DNA of 64,000 bases from NCBI RefSeq assembly GCF_963583255.1, contig NC_084811.1, positions 13,782,088-13,846,087 on the forward strand, given 5' to 3'. Below the pieces are notes generated by a model. It had not been told where the DNA came from, ran no database searches, and worked only from the letters and a program-made list of their open reading frames with translations. The stretch comes from Pyrus communis (lineage: Eukaryota > Streptophyta > Magnoliopsida > Rosales > Rosaceae). The position numbers were made by a program, and so were the translations under genes. Of the stretch, positions 1 to 12,280 are shown piece after piece (the first letter of the stretch is position 1; each line of letters opens with the position of its first letter).

Positions 1-36
1 GATTTGGTTGTGTTCTTTATTTTCAGTTACTAGTTT

Positions 37-1304
37 ATGACTCATCATTCTCAACCTATTCGTGCAAACATATTGGATTTTGACGACGATTTTGAATGGA
101 CTTTGAGAAGAAAGAGGAAGCAACCGGAACCTTATCCACCTAGTTCAAGTTCAGATTCCGAATCTGAATTTGAAGAAGAAGAAAGCATGGCGGCGGACAA
201 TCGAAAAATCAAAGAACTTTCGACCTTGGGACTAGACAATGTCGTACCTTTGTGCATTCAATATCCTATGGCCGCCGAAGGCAAGATCGATGAGTTCGAA
301 TTGAAGTCTAGCTTGTCGCATCACATTCCCAAATACCATAGGTTGTCCATGGAAGATCCAAACAAGCATCTTAAGGAGTTTGAAGTGGTATGTTCGAGTA
401 TGACCCCCATCAATGTCGATGGGAACATTTTGAGGATGAAGGCTTTTCCATTCTCTCTTCTACAAAAGGCTAAAGATTGGCTATACGAATTGGCACCCAG
501 AACCGTCACTTCTTGGGAAAGCATGAAGTGGGCATTCTTAGAGAAATTCTTCCCAACTTCAAGAGTGATTCTTTTGAGGAAGAAAATAAGTGGCATTCAA
601 CAAAACCAAGGGGAGTCTTTTCCGGCATATTATGAACGTTTCAAGACTCTAGTTGCATCATGCCCTCAACATCAAATGAAGGAAGAACTTTTAATTCAAT
701 ATTTCTACGAGGACTTCTTCCAATAGAGAGACAAATGCTAGATGCCTCGGCGGGAGGTGCTTTGGTTGACAAAACGCCCGTGGCTGCTAAGGTTTTAATT
801 GCAAATAGAGCTTTGAATGCACAACAATATAAAGGTGTTGGTCAAAGAGACACCCCACGGCAGCAAGTGAATGAGGTAAGTTCCCAATCCGACATTCAAT
901 CTTAATTAGCTAATCTTACTTCTATTGTGTCTCAGATGGCCGAAGGAATGAGGATACAAGGACCAAGTGTATGTGGCGTATGTTCTATCCAAGGACATCA
1001 TTCGAACAAGTGCCTTCAATTGATTGAGAATGGGGGATGGGAAAGTGCAAATGCCATTGGATTTCCAAGCCAAAATCAGCCAAGGAATGATCCATATTCC
1101 AACACATACAATCCGGGTTAGAGAGACCATCCAAACTTCAAGTGAAGGGAGCCTCAACAACCTCAACAACAAGGAGGCTTTAGGCAACAACCCCCGGGGT
1201 TTTACACCAAAACCTACGGCAATGATCCAACCCCACACCAATCTGCTCAAAACAATCAAGGTACGTCTTTAGATAATGCTACACTTCTTAAGTTACTTAC
1301 CAAT
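37..1304 (+). pseudogene. gag: gag of element A, N-terminal and zinc-knuckle part, broken
   Basis: Gag forms the virus-like particle that packages element RNA. The ATG at 37 opens a 229-codon frame with the conserved Athila gag core (KAKDWLYELAP, then EKFFPTSRV, then FPAYYERFK). A frameshift near 710 ends it at 726; the correct frame resumes through IERQMLDASAGGALVDKTP. A CAA-to-TAA nonsense codon lies near 903, followed by the CCHC knuckle CGVCSIQGHHSNKC (about 970-1012). Two tryptophan codons have become stops (1119-1121 TAG, 1143-1145 TGA). The start is supported because gag of C, D-lineage relatives, E and F begins with the same MTRRS-like sequence. Family assignment is firm; the product is dead. 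Confidence 0.88.
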
Positions 1305-2495
1305 TTGTCTCAAGGGCAAGAAAATCAAAACAAAGCATTGCAAAACCAAGAAAAGGCGATGCAAAACCAAGACAAAAGGATGGACCACTTAGAGAAGCAA
1401 ATTGGGCAGATTGCGGAGTTTGTAGGACAATTCCAAGACCAAGGCAAGCTCCCTAGCTCAACCATTGTCAATCCAAAGGGAGGGTTCGAATCTGCCAAGG
1501 CGATCACGTTGAGAAGTGGTAAGGAAGTTGGAACCACCCCAAAACCGTCCAAAACAACTCAAGAAGAGGACATGTTGCTGCAAGAAGAGAATCAACAAGG
1601 CACAAAGGCCACGACAAGGTTGGAACAAACCTTGCCGCAACCATCTACCACCCCAAATTCGACTTTGTCAAGTTCTATTCCATTAAATGTGCCCTTCCCT
1701 AGCAGATTTAGGCAATCAAAGAAAGAAGAGAATGAGAAGGACATTCTGGAAACCTTTAGGAAAGTTCAAGTCAATATTCCGCTCCTTGATGCGATTAAGC
1801 AAGTTCCTAAGTATGCGAAATTTCTAAAAGAGCTTTGCACCACAAGGAAGAGGATTTCGAATAAAGAGGTGGTCCAGGTAAGTGAGAATGTTTCGACAGT
1901 GTTACAAAGAAAACTACCACCTAAATGCAAAGATCCGGGTAGTTTTACAATTCCTTGTGTTATTGGAAATACTAAATTTGAACATGCTATGCTAGATTTA
2001 GGAGCTTCAATTAATGTCATGCCTTACTCAATTTATGCATCTATGAACTTGGGAGAACTTAAAAACGATGGTGTGATTATTCAATTGGCCGATCGTTCTA
2101 ATGCCTATCCAAAAGGAGTTTTGGAAGATGTGTTGGTGCAGGTTAACAATTTGATCTTTCCGGTGGACTTTTACGTGCTTGACATGGAGGATTCATCCCA
2201 TTCTACACCATTGCCAATCCTACTTGGGAGACCTTTCATGAAAACAGCCCGCACTAAGATTGACGTGTTCAAAGGAACTTTAACGATGGAATTTGATGGG
2301 GAAGTTATTGATTTCAATCTTTCTGAAACTATTAAATATCTTAATGACGATCATTCTTGTTTCTCTATTGATATACTTGAGTCATTGGTGCAGGATTTTC
2401 TTGATTCATTCGACAAAGACCCACTTGAAACCACAATTGCCGAAGAAATGGGTATAGAACCAAATCTGGCCGTGCATGATGATGGCATTGCCTAG
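1305..2495 (+). pseudogene. gag C-terminus and aspartic protease of element A
   Basis: An open 396-codon stretch. It starts with a glutamine/lysine-rich repeat (QNQEKAMQNQDKRMDHLEKQ) that predicts a coiled coil at the end of gag, followed by KQIGQIAEFVGQF and the low-complexity linker. The aspartic protease follows with active-site motif DLGAS (about residue 230) and the downstream LPILLGRPF motif. The protease would release the mature gag and pol proteins. The frame ends at a TAG (2493-2495) in the protease-RT linker; homologous sequence continues in the same frame from 2496, so this is a premature stop in a once-continuous polyprotein. DLGAS instead of DTGA/DSGA is typical of this lineage. 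Confidence 0.85.
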
Positions 2496-4575
2496 ATGGT
2501 GGCTTCACTTGAATCATCGCCACAATATCAAAGTAAGCCCCTAAACCCAATTTCAATTCCCGTTTCTACTAACAAGTTATTACCTTCAGTGATTCAGGCA
2601 CTCGTTCTTGAACTTAAACCATTGCCAAGTCACTTGAAGTATGTCTATTTGGGAGACAAAGAAACGTTGCTCGTCATTGTTTCTTCATCACTCACGGCAA
2701 TGGAGGAGGAGAAATTGGTTCGAGTATTGAAAGGGCACAAAACAGCCATAGGATGGACCTTGGCCGATATTAAGGGAATTAGCCCTACAACATGCATGCA
2801 TCGCATACTTCTAGAGGAGGGGGCTAAACCAACTCAAGAGGCTCAACGTCGGCTTAACCCTCCAATGATGGAAGTTGTGAAGAATGAGGTTATCAAATTA
2901 CTTGATTGCGGAGTGATTTATCCTATCTCGAATAACCGTTGGGTTTCACGAATTCAAGTAGTGCCAAAGAAATCCGGAGTGACGGTGGTGAAGAATGCTG
3001 AGAATGAGCTTGTGCCAACACGCATCCAAACGGGTTGGAGAGTTTGCATCGATTATAGGGAGCTCAACGCCACCACAAGGAAGGACCACTTCCCTTTGCT
3101 GTTCATTCTTTTTATTGTTTTCTTGATGGATATTCGGGATATAATCAAATTGTCATAGCTCCGGATGACCAAGAAAAGACCACTTTCACGTGCCCTTTTG
3201 GTACTTTTGCTTATCGTCGCATGCCATCCGGTTTATGCAATGCACCGGCCACCTTTCAAAGATGCATGGTAAGTATATTTTCAGATTTTGTGGAGAAAAT
3301 AATTGAAGTTTTTATGGATGATTTTAGTGTATTTGGCGATTCGTTTGATGATTGCTTACATAATCTCACTTTAATCTTAGAACGATGCCTTGAAACTAAC
3401 CTTGTTTTAAATTGGGAAAAATGTCATTTCATGGTTAAACAAGGCATAGTTTTAGGGCATATAATTTCGGCCAAAGGAATTGAAGTTGATAAATCAAAAA
3501 TAGATCTTGTACGCTACTTACCCTCTCCTACTTCGGTTAGAGAGGTTTGTTCTTTTCTTGGACATGCAGGATTCTATAGGCGATTCATCAAGGACTTTTC
3601 AAAAATCGCCAACCCCCTTTGCCAACTTCTCCAAAAGGATGTGCCATTCAAGTTCGATGAGGAGTGTGAGAGGGCTTTCAAACACCTCAAGGACATGCTC
3701 ACTTCGGCCCCCATCATTATTCCACCAGATTGGAGCCTTCCTTTTGAGCTTATGTGCAATGCCTCAGATTATGCATTAGGAGCCGTTTTAGGCCAAAGGA
3801 AGAACAAGCAGCCACATGTCATCTATTATGCATCCCAGACCTTGAATGATGCCCAATTGAACTACTCCACAACGGAAAAAGAACTTCTTGCTGTTGTTTT
3901 TGCTTTAGATAAATTTTGTTCTTATTTACTTGGTGCTAAAGTTATCATTTACACTGATCATGTAGCTTTGAAGTACTTACTCACCAAAAAGGAGGCTAAA
4001 CCAAGGCTTATTCGTTGGATGCTTCTACTTCAAGAGTTCGATATCGAAATCCGGGACAAAAAGGGAAGTGAAAACGTGGTGGCTGACCACTTGAGCCGCA
4101 TGGTACATGAAGAAGAAGCCGTACCTATCCCAGAGACATTCCCAGATGAGCAATTGATATCCGTCGAGGTAAGTGAGCCATGGTATGCCGATTTAGTGAA
4201 TTATTTGGTGTCTAAACAAATTCCAAGCAACCTAAATAAACACCAACGTGATAAACTTAAAAGGGAGGCTCGGTTTTATGTGTGGGATGATCCTTATTTG
4301 TGGAAATATTGCGCAGATCAAATCCTTCGTAGGTGTGTGCATGAGTCGGAATTTAATTCAATTTTAACGTTTTGTCACACTTATGTATGTGGAGGTCACT
4401 TTAGCACTCAAAGGACGGCACGTAAAGTACTTGAATGTGGTTTTTATTGGCCTACTATATTTAAAGATGCAAGAACTTTTTGCATAACATTTGATCGATG
4501 CCAAAGAACCGGAAATATAGGTCCAAATGACCAAATGCCGCAAACACCTATCCATGGTGTCGAAATTTTTGATGT
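2496..4575 (+). pseudogene. pol: pol of element A: RT, RNase H and integrase zinc domain, frameshifted
   Basis: Contains the protease-RT linker, the RT entry region ([20 protein letters not shown]) and then a frameshifting deletion of about 35 bp near 3105, which removes the segment before the first RT aspartate (LDGYSG). RT resumes at 3221 with [12 protein letters not shown] and the catalytic FMDD (the YxDD box). RNase H follows ([27 protein letters not shown]). In the first of these the catalytic Asp of CDAS is replaced by Asn, an active-site loss seen only in this copy. The integrase HHCC domain is present ([15 protein letters not shown]). The frame is lost near 4575 where IFDVWG should run into the integrase core. 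Confidence 0.87.
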
Positions 4576-5478
4576 TTGGGTATTGATTTTATGGGTCATT
4601 TTCCTTCATCTCATGGTTTCCTTTATATTTTACTTGCGGTTGATTATGTGTCGAAGTGGGTGGAAGCAAAAGCCACCCATACTAATGATTCCAAAGTGGT
4701 TGCAAATTTTGTCAAAACTAACATATTTGCTAGATTTGGAATGCCAAGAGTTCTTATAAGTGATGGAGGATCACATTTTTGCAATCGAACCATTGAAGCT
4801 TTGCTCAAGAGATATAACGTCACACATAAGGTGGCAACACCTTATCACCCTCAAACAAGTGGGCAAGCCGAGGTTTCTAATCGGCAAATTAAGCAAATTT
4901 TGGAGAAGACCGTTAGGCCAAACCGGAAGGATTGGAGCTTGCGTTTGAATGATGCATTGTGGGCATATCGTACGGCCTACAAAACACCAATTGGAATGTC
5001 CCCATTTCAACTCATCTATGGGAAACCATGTCATCTTCCCGTTGAGTTGGAGCACAAAGCACATTGGGCAGTCAAAACATTCAACATGGACATTGATGCC
5101 GCTGGAATCCATAGGAAGCTTTAACTGAACGAGCTTGAGGAGATAAGGCATGAAGCATACGAGAATGCATTGATTTACAAGGAGAAGTCAAAGGCATTCC
5201 ATGACAAGATGATTCGTAGCAAGACATTTGTTCTAGGGCAGAAAGTGCTACTTTTCAATTCCCGCCTTTGCTTGTTTCCAGGTAAGTTACGTTCTAAGTG
5301 GATTGGCCCGTTTGTTGTTGTTAATGTATTTTCTTATGGTGCAGTCCAAATTCAAAGCTTAAAGACCGGCCAAGAGTTCAAAGTCAACAGACATCGTTTG
5401 AAGCCATACTATGAGAACTTTGAAGAGCATGTCGTGGATGGTGCAAGCTTCCATGCCGTGGGCCCAATTGAAGTTTAA
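4576..5478 (+). pseudogene. integrase core and C-terminus of element A
   Basis: The integrase catalytic core starts at GIDFMGHF in a frame shifted from the upstream pol. It keeps the D,D35E triad: Asp in GIDFMG, Asp in ISDGGSHF, Glu in SGQAEVSN. A nonsense codon at about 5122-5124 (CAA to TAA in [10 protein letters not shown]) separates it from the C-terminal part, open from 5170 to 5478, which ends in the conserved [13 protein letters not shown] tail (here [16 protein letters not shown]). The integrase would insert the cDNA. The true pol stop is the TAA at 5476-5478. Confidence 0.85.
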
Positions 5479-7424
5479 GAGGAAGGATCGTCCGGCTGGA
5501 AGACGTTAAAGCAAGCGCTTCTTGGGAGGCAACCCATGCAAATAAAGAAGAACTAGGAAGCTCAACCACTCCATAACCAGATTTGCGTTCCTAAACCCTA
5601 CTCTTTATTGCTTTTACCTTGCCATGATTGTCGTGTTTGTTAGTTGTGTTATGTGTTTGTTTGTTTGTGAGTCTATACTTAAAACATTGAGGACAATGTT
5701 TGGTTTAAGTATGGAGGGGTAAACAAAGTGTTTTTCATGCAAATTTGTGGGATTTTATCACCTATCATTTCTAAAGTTGTTTTTCACTGTTTTTAAGTGT
5801 TTTTAGTGTGTTTTGAAGTGTTTTTATGTGTCTTAAACAGAAAATCCGAAGATTTGAAAAAAAAATCGAAAAAGAGTGTTTTAAAAACCCAAAAAGAGTT
5901 GTTTTTAGAGTCGTTTTGTTTTGTGTTTGTGTCTTAGGGTACCTTCCAACACAATGATGAGGATTTGGTTTTTAATTGCATGACTATTAAAGAAAGTTAC
6001 GAACATGGATGGAAGTTTGATATGCTCTTTGGTTTATGCTTGGTTATAGTTGACATGTACGAATTCACATGTAATCACAAAATAAAAAATCAGTTTTTGT
6101 AACATGCTTGAAGGAAGAAACTCAAATTAATGCTACAACCCTGAGAGATTTGAGCCTAAACATTCTTTGGAGAGTTATTAATCTTGATTTCTTGTTTTCT
6201 AAAGTCGTTGCGTGATCTCATCATTCTTTGCTTGGTTGCTACTTAGAATGCGTTTCATCACTATAGTTCCAAATACTAGAACTCACGCCCATTTCATTCA
6301 AAGCATAAAATTGATTAGCATAACAAATAATAAGATGAAGTTGGTTAGTTTAAACCCAGGCCAAAAAGCCTTACCCCTTTACATATGTATTGTAGGTTTA
6401 ACCCACTTTGAGCCTTATTTAGCCTATTTTCTTTGTTAACCACATAATCCTTACCTAGCCTAGATTAGGATTATCCAAACCCTTATTCTCAAAGGATAGT
6501 AAAGCATGACTTAGAGGGAATTCCTTTCGATCTAAAAGTTGTAGAAAAACAAGTGTGGGGGAAGGGTTTTTCGTAGGAATTTAAGAAGTAGTATGTTTGT
6601 GTGCCAAAGCAAAAAAAAAAGAAAAAACGTGAAAAAGAAGAAAAAGAAGAGAAAAAAAGAAAAAAAGAGTTGAAAATAAGTGAGAATGAACTCACAAGTG
6701 TTGATTGTTGAAGAAAGGGTCCAAAAGTTTGAATTTGACCCTAAGTTTTTTGTGAATCTTCCCTTGGTGTTCAACGTTGGTTTTTGCATTCAAAAGTGAA
6801 TTCTAAGTGTTTATTTCATTACTTTGCTTACTATTGCTTTAAGAACTTTTGTTTATCCTTACCTTTCTTTGTTAGCCAATACCTTAGCCCCGTTACAAAC
6901 CCTTTGACTTCAATCTTGGTTGTTATGTGTTTCAATATGTGGAGTTTAAAATTGGTTTGAGCATATGGTATCCCTGGTTCTCGCGTTCAAGTAGTGGCAT
7001 TCCATTCATGAGATCATATACATGTTAATAATTCCAGAAATTGCCTTCTTTGTTATGACATATGTGAGTATTAGTTTACATGTTTACATCAATCCTCTCA
7101 CATATACCTAGTGTAGGGAGTGTAGTCAGAAAATCTGTGTGAAAATAGAGTGTATCCAGTGAGGAATTGGGGGATTCTCTATACCATGTTAGTACATTCA
7201 GAATCATGTTTTAATTGATTAAATTGGAGCTAGTGTATGGTAACTATGGTTAAGTATATGCTCGGGGGTGGGGATAACTAAAATCTATGTATGTGGTGTT
7301 CTTTAAATGTGTCATGTTCATTGGAAATCCCTGAGGTACATGTTGGAAGGTCTAGAATGTGTTTTGTTTGTTTTGTTTATTTCGTTTTGCTCGAGCACTA
7401 GCAAAAGCTAAGTGTGGGGGAATT
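5479..7424 (+). other. 3' non-coding region of element A
   Basis: About 1.9 kb between the pol stop and the 3' LTR with no supported gene and no env-like ORF. It opens with the conserved GCGCTTCTTGGGAGGCAACC segment found after pol in A, B, C, E and F. Purine tracts related to AAGTGTGGGGG occur near 5707 (degenerate), at 6551-6562 and at 7410-7420. A purine-rich low-complexity stretch lies at about 6608-6668. The last purine tract directly precedes the LTR and is the probable polypurine primer. Confidence 0.8.
7410..7424 (+). promoter_or_regulatory. polypurine tract of element A
   Basis: AAGTGTGGGGGAATT lies immediately before the 3' LTR. In LTR retrotransposons such a tract resists RNase H and primes plus-strand DNA synthesis. 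The same sequence precedes the 3' LTR in C, D, E and F. Confidence 0.8.
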
Positions 7425-9357
7425 CGATAGGAGCATATTTATGCTACTTAGTTATGTTGTTTCCATGCATTTAGGGAGTTAATTACTATTTATTTCAGTC
7501 TTTTAAGTTATTTTCGTATGTTTTTAGGTCCTAATGACAAAAGGAGCAAGAAAGGGCATTTTGGAGCTAAAAGGAGCATTTTTGGGCATGGATTGGATAG
7601 CTTAACCATGGAGTAAAGAAGATGGACGAAATTGAAGTCAAGAAGGGCTAGGAAAGGCTACAAATCTGGTGGAAGAAGTCCAAATGCAAAGAAGATAAGA
7701 AAGAAGCAAGAAATAAGGAACCTTATCCAACCTTATCTTATCCTATCCTAACCAACCTTATCCTTTCCTAACTCTAACATTATCCTATCCTATCCTATCC
7801 AAATTAGGTTAGGACTTAAATCTAGCTAATTAGAGGGGATTAATTACACATTTAAACACCTATTTCAGTTTCTAGAAGCCTTATCCATGTGTTTGCCGCA
7901 TGTGGACCATTCCTTGTAGGTTTAGGAATTGCAATCCTCCTTCTACACTTATATCATGTGTCCTTGGCCTTTTAGGTTTAGGAATCTGCCCTAAACCATT
8001 CCTTCTAGAATTCCCTAAATCCTAGCCGTGCATTACCTAGTCCATTTCCCATTTGGTTTCTGCCTTGAATTAACCATTTTTCAATGGGATTGTGCAATCC
8101 TTTTCCTTCACTAAGTGTGCCTAATTAGCCTATATAAACAGCCATATGCCGCACCATTCAACCATCCACTCACTCATTCATTCATTCATACTTTCATCCA
8201 TAAAACACCACAATCCATTCTACACCACCCTAGTGCCGCAAGCAAGGAAGCAAAGAGAGGAGAATTTGTGCAATCTGCCATCCAAGGGAGTGCCGTGCAT
8301 GCCATTGGAGTGTGGAGCGTTTTTCTTGGTTCTTTCTATCCTTAGTCTTAGTTCAATGTTTAAATTTAATTATCTTTGTTTTGCGAACATGAGGAACTAA
8401 CTTCTTCTTAGTTAGAGGAGAATTTGAAGCCATGATTATATGTTTTATATGAATTGATTACGTCCGGTTATTATTTCTTAAGGCATGAATGTGATTTGCT
8501 TATCTAAGTTATTAAAACTGGCTTATGTATGTGGGTTGGGGGTTAATACTTAATTTGCATGCATAAACCTGATGCTAGAGTATAGGGGGGGTTTCACGTA
8601 ATTGTCATTCACTTATATTCACAAGTAGTGGAGGTTGCTAGTCACAATCGCGTTAAGTAAATCCTTGGTATGAGTCTCATGTGTTTCATAGTGATGAATG
8701 CCTTGTCAATGCTTATAGTTTTCACAAAACTTAATGACTTTTGATATGTATCTTCGTTATGCATCTCATATAAAGAACTTGAAAAAGATAATTTGGTTGC
8801 AATGCGTTTTCATTCAATTCAATGAAATAAGGAAAACTTGAGGGTTAGTTGTGCGATGCAACTAATTTGGGGCGTTGTCATTCATAGTCTAAAGGAGTAA
8901 TAACTGGACATTGGTTTGTATGCATATATCATGTGTGGAGAAGGACCCTCTAACTAGCCTTCCACCCATTTATTTTACTTAAATTCGTTTTTCAAAAGTG
9001 TTTTCTACAAAGTTTTTGTTTTGAGTCTAAAATTCGTCAAAAACAAACCCCATTTTATTTAGTCTTCATATTTGAGTCAAAACTTGTTTTCCTTGAGTTT
9101 TTTTGAGTCTAGTCAAGTCCTATTTTCGTCCAAAACCCTTATTGAGTCTAAAATTGAGTCTTTTTGAGTATTGGTTGCCGTTTTAAGTGTCTAAAGTTAG
9201 TTTTGAGTCCATAGAGTCTAGTTTAGTGTTTTTGAGTCTTATTTACATAGATTAGCATCCCTAGTTAATCCCCGGTCTAGAAGGATCCCTACTTGCATAT
9301 CTACTACAATTGTCACAAAAAGGGTTTAATTTGTGTGTCAAGTTAATTTTCACATCA
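7425..9357 (+). repeat. 3' LTR of element A
   Basis: The LTR runs from CGATAGGAGCATATT (first base T in other copies, C here) to TTTTCACATCA. It belongs to the same subfamily as the LTRs of C. It contains a run of TATCC-like pentamers (about 7730-7800), a TATA box at 8131-8138 and the conserved end GGGTTTAATTTG. The loss of the terminal T of the TG...CA end is a decay sign. Confidence 0.9.
8131..8138 (+). promoter_or_regulatory. TATA box in LTR of element A
   Basis: TATATAAA in the middle of the LTR, about 700 bp from its start. The same box occurs at the equivalent place in both LTRs of element C (10946-10953 and 40299-40306). It probably sets the start of the genomic RNA. Confidence 0.65.
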
Positions 9358-10268
9358 GGCTCAAAGGGCTAATCCTACAATACAAATGACAAGGGTGGAT
9401 TTGGCTGTTTGGCTATGGTGGTGCCTACTAAACAACTTCATCTTGCTATTTGTTATGCTAATCAATTTCATGCTTTGAATGAAACGGGTATAAGTTCTAG
9501 GATTTGGAACTCTAGTGGTGAAACGCATTCTAAGTAGCAACCAAGCAAAGAATAATGAGATCATGCAACGACTTTAGAAAAGAAGAATGCACAGATTAAT
9601 AACTCTCCAAATAAACGTTTAGGCTCAAGTCTTTCAGGGATGTAGCGTTTGTTTGAGTTCCTTCCTTCAAGCATGTTACAAAAACTGATTTTATCCTCTG
9701 TGATTACATGTGAATTCGTAAACTATAACTACTCCCAAGCATAAACCAAAGAGCAAATCAAACTTCCATCCATGTTTGTAACTCTCTTTAACAGTCATGC
9801 ATTAAAAACCAAATCGTCATCATTGTGTTGGAAGGTACCCTATAAGACGCAAACAAACACACCAAAACAACTCTTTTTGGCTTTTTCAAAACACTTTTCT
9901 TTTCATTTTTTTTGTTTTTTTCAAATTTTCGGATTTTTACTTCAAAACACACTAAAACAGCTCAAAATGCACTAAAAACACTTAAAAACAGTGAGAAACA
10001 ACATTAGAAGTGATAGGTGATAGAATCCCACGAATTTGCATAAAAACACTTGTTTACCCCCCCCCCCCCCCCTCAACACTTAAATCAAACATTGTCCTCA
10101 ATGTTTTACAGAACGACTCACACAAAAACAAACAAATAACAAACAACTAAGCATGATAAAATAAAGCAGCAAAAAGAAGGGTTTAGAAACCCAAATTTGG
10201 GTTTGGAGTGGAAGTTCCATCTTCTCCTTGTTGAATGCATGGCTTGCCTCCCAAGAAGCGCTTGCTTT
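9358..10268 (-). other. 3' non-coding region of element B
   Basis: Minus-strand sequence matching the 3' non-coding region of A and C, from the conserved AAGCGCTTCTTGGGAGGCAA segment (about 10268) leftwards to GGCTC at 9358, where element A interrupts it. It includes an expanded pyrimidine tract (C16 on the plus strand, 10057-10072), the counterpart of the first AAGTGTGGGGG tract. No gene is seen. Confidence 0.85.
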
Positions 10269-12127
10269 TTATTTTAGTCTTTTAAGCTATTTTCGTATGT
10301 TTTTAGGTCCTAATGGCAAAAGGAGTAAGAAAGGGCATTTTGGAGCTAAATGGAGCATTTTTGGGCATGGATTGGATAGCTTAACTATGGAGCATAGAGG
10401 ATGGACGAAATTGAAGTCAAGAAGGGCTAGGAAAGGCTACAAATCTAGTGGATGAAGTCCTAATGCAAAGAAGATAAGGAAATAGCAAGAAATAAGGAAC
10501 CTTATCCAACCTTATCTTATCGTATCTTAACCAACCTTATCCTTTCCTAACTCTAACATTATCCTATCCTATCCTATCCTATCCAAATCAGGTTAGGACT
10601 TAAATCTAGCTAATTAGAGGGGATTAATTACACATTTAAACACCTATTTCAGTTTCTGGAAGCCTTATCCATTTGTTTGCTGCATGTGGACCATTCCTTG
10701 TAGGTTTAGGAGTTGCAATCCTTCCTCTACACCTATATCATGAGTCCTTATCCATTTAGGTCCAGAAATCTACCTTTTACCCCTTCTAGTAGTCTAAATT
10801 CTGCTAAAAAATACCTAGTTTCTAGAAGCCCTTAATTTCTGGCGAAAATTACCTATCTCATTACGCTTTGGTTTCTACCTAGACTTAACCCTTTTTCCAT
10901 GGGATTGTGCAATCCTTGTCCTTCACTAAGTGTGCATAATTAGCCTATATAAACAGCCAATGCCTCACCATTTAATCCATCCATTCACTCATTCATTCAT
11001 TCATTCATACTTTCAGCCATAAAACACCACAACTCACCCTACACCACCCTAGTGCCGCAAGCAAGGAAGGAAGGAGAAAAAGACTTGTGCAATCTGCCAT
11101 CCAAGGAGGGTTCGAAATCTGCCATTGGAGTGTGGAGAGTTTCTAGGTGTATTCTATCCTTTGTCTTAGTTCAATGTTTAAATTTAATTATCTTTGTTTT
11201 GCGAACATGAGGAACTAATTTCTTTTTAGTTGGAGGTGAATTCGAAGCCATGATTATATGTTTTATATGAATTGATTACGTCCGGTTATTATTTCTTAAG
11301 GCATGAATGTGATTTGCTTATCTAAGTTATTAAAACTAGTTTATGTATGTGGGTTGGGGGTCAACACTTAATTTGCATGCATGAATTTGATGCTAGAATA
11401 TAAGGGGGTTTTGCATAATAGTTATTCACTTATATTCACAAGTAGTGGAGGTTGCTAGTCACAATTGCGTTAAGTAAATCCTTGGTATGAGTCTCATGTG
11501 TTTCATAGTGATGAATGCCTTGTCAATGCTTAGTTTTCACAAAACTTAATGACTTTTGATATGTATCTTTGTTATGCATTTCATATAAAGAACTTGAAAA
11601 AGATAATTTGGTTTAGATGCGTATTCCATCTAATTCAATGAAATAAGGAAAACTTAAGGGTCTAAAGGAATAATAACTGGACATTGGTTTGCATACATAT
11701 ATCATGTGTGGAGAAAGACCCTCTAACTAGCCTTTCATCCATTTATTTTACTTAAATTCGTTTTTCAAAAGTGTTTTATATAAAGTTTCTATTTTAAGTT
11801 TAAAATTCGTCAAAAACAACCCCCATTTCACTTAGTCTTCATATTTGAGTCAAAACTTGTTTTCCTTGAGTCTTTTGAGTCAAGTTGAGTTCTATTTTCG
11901 TCCAAAACACTTATTGAGTCTAAAGTTGAGTCTTTTTTAGTATTGTTTACTGTTTTGAGTGTCTAAAGTTAGTTTTGACTCTATAGAGTCTAGTTTAGTA
12001 TTTTTGAGTCTTATTTATATAGATTAGCATCCCTAGTTAATCCCCGGTCTAGAACGATCCCTGCTGACATATCTACTACAATTGTCACAAATAGGGTTTA
12101 ATTTGAGTGTTAGAATATTTCACATCA
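10269..12127 (+). repeat. 5' LTR of element C, outer end deleted
   Basis: It matches the 3' LTR at 39580-41456 but starts about 65 bp inside (at TATTTTAGTCTTTTAAGC). It ends TTTCACATCA just before the primer site. TATA box TATATAAA at 10946-10953. The junction with B is uncertain by a few bases because both sides are T-rich. Confidence 0.88.
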
Positions 12128-12132
12128 AATTT

Positions 12133-12150
12133 TGGCGTCGTTGTTGGGGA
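12133..12150 (+). promoter_or_regulatory. Primer binding site of element C, mutated
   Basis: TGGCGTCGTTGTTGGGGA, five bases after the LTR. It differs from the tRNA-Asp-complementary consensus seen in B, D, E and F by three C-to-T changes, which would weaken tRNA priming of minus-strand cDNA. Confidence 0.85.
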
Positions 12151-12280
12151 TTAGCAAACTTGCTAATCTCTTTTGTTTGTGTAATGTCTTTTTAGTGTCT
12201 TTGTGTTTTCTTTTAAGTTTTCCATGCCTTTTAAATTAATTGTTAATTTGGTTGTGTTCTTTATTTTTAGGTACTAGTTT

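Larger units (their letters stand above)
1..9357 (+). mobile_element. Athila-type LTR retrotransposon A (5' LTR outside window)
   Basis: A Ty3/gypsy element of the Athila lineage in the order gag, protease, reverse transcriptase, RNase H, integrase, long 3' non-coding region, 3' LTR. The window opens in the leader just before gag, so the 5' LTR and primer binding site lie to the left. All protein domains are recognisable but broken by nonsense codons, frameshifts and one small deletion, so the copy cannot encode its own proteins. The 3' LTR ends at 9357 and directly abuts inverted 3' non-coding sequence of element B, so A appears to have inserted into B. The expected target duplication would be GGCTC (9358-9362), with its partner outside the window. 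Confidence 0.9.

Noticed and set aside
6532..6789. Phenylalanine-rich minus-strand ORFs (also 20554-20736 and 38589-38940)
   Set aside because: They are translations of the purine-rich AAAGAAAAAG stretches in the 3' non-coding regions.
5479..7424. Search for an env-like third ORF between pol and the 3' LTR
   Set aside because: No ORF with a signal peptide or transmembrane pattern is seen in A, C, D, E or F at this place; the region is non-coding or holds the antisense module.
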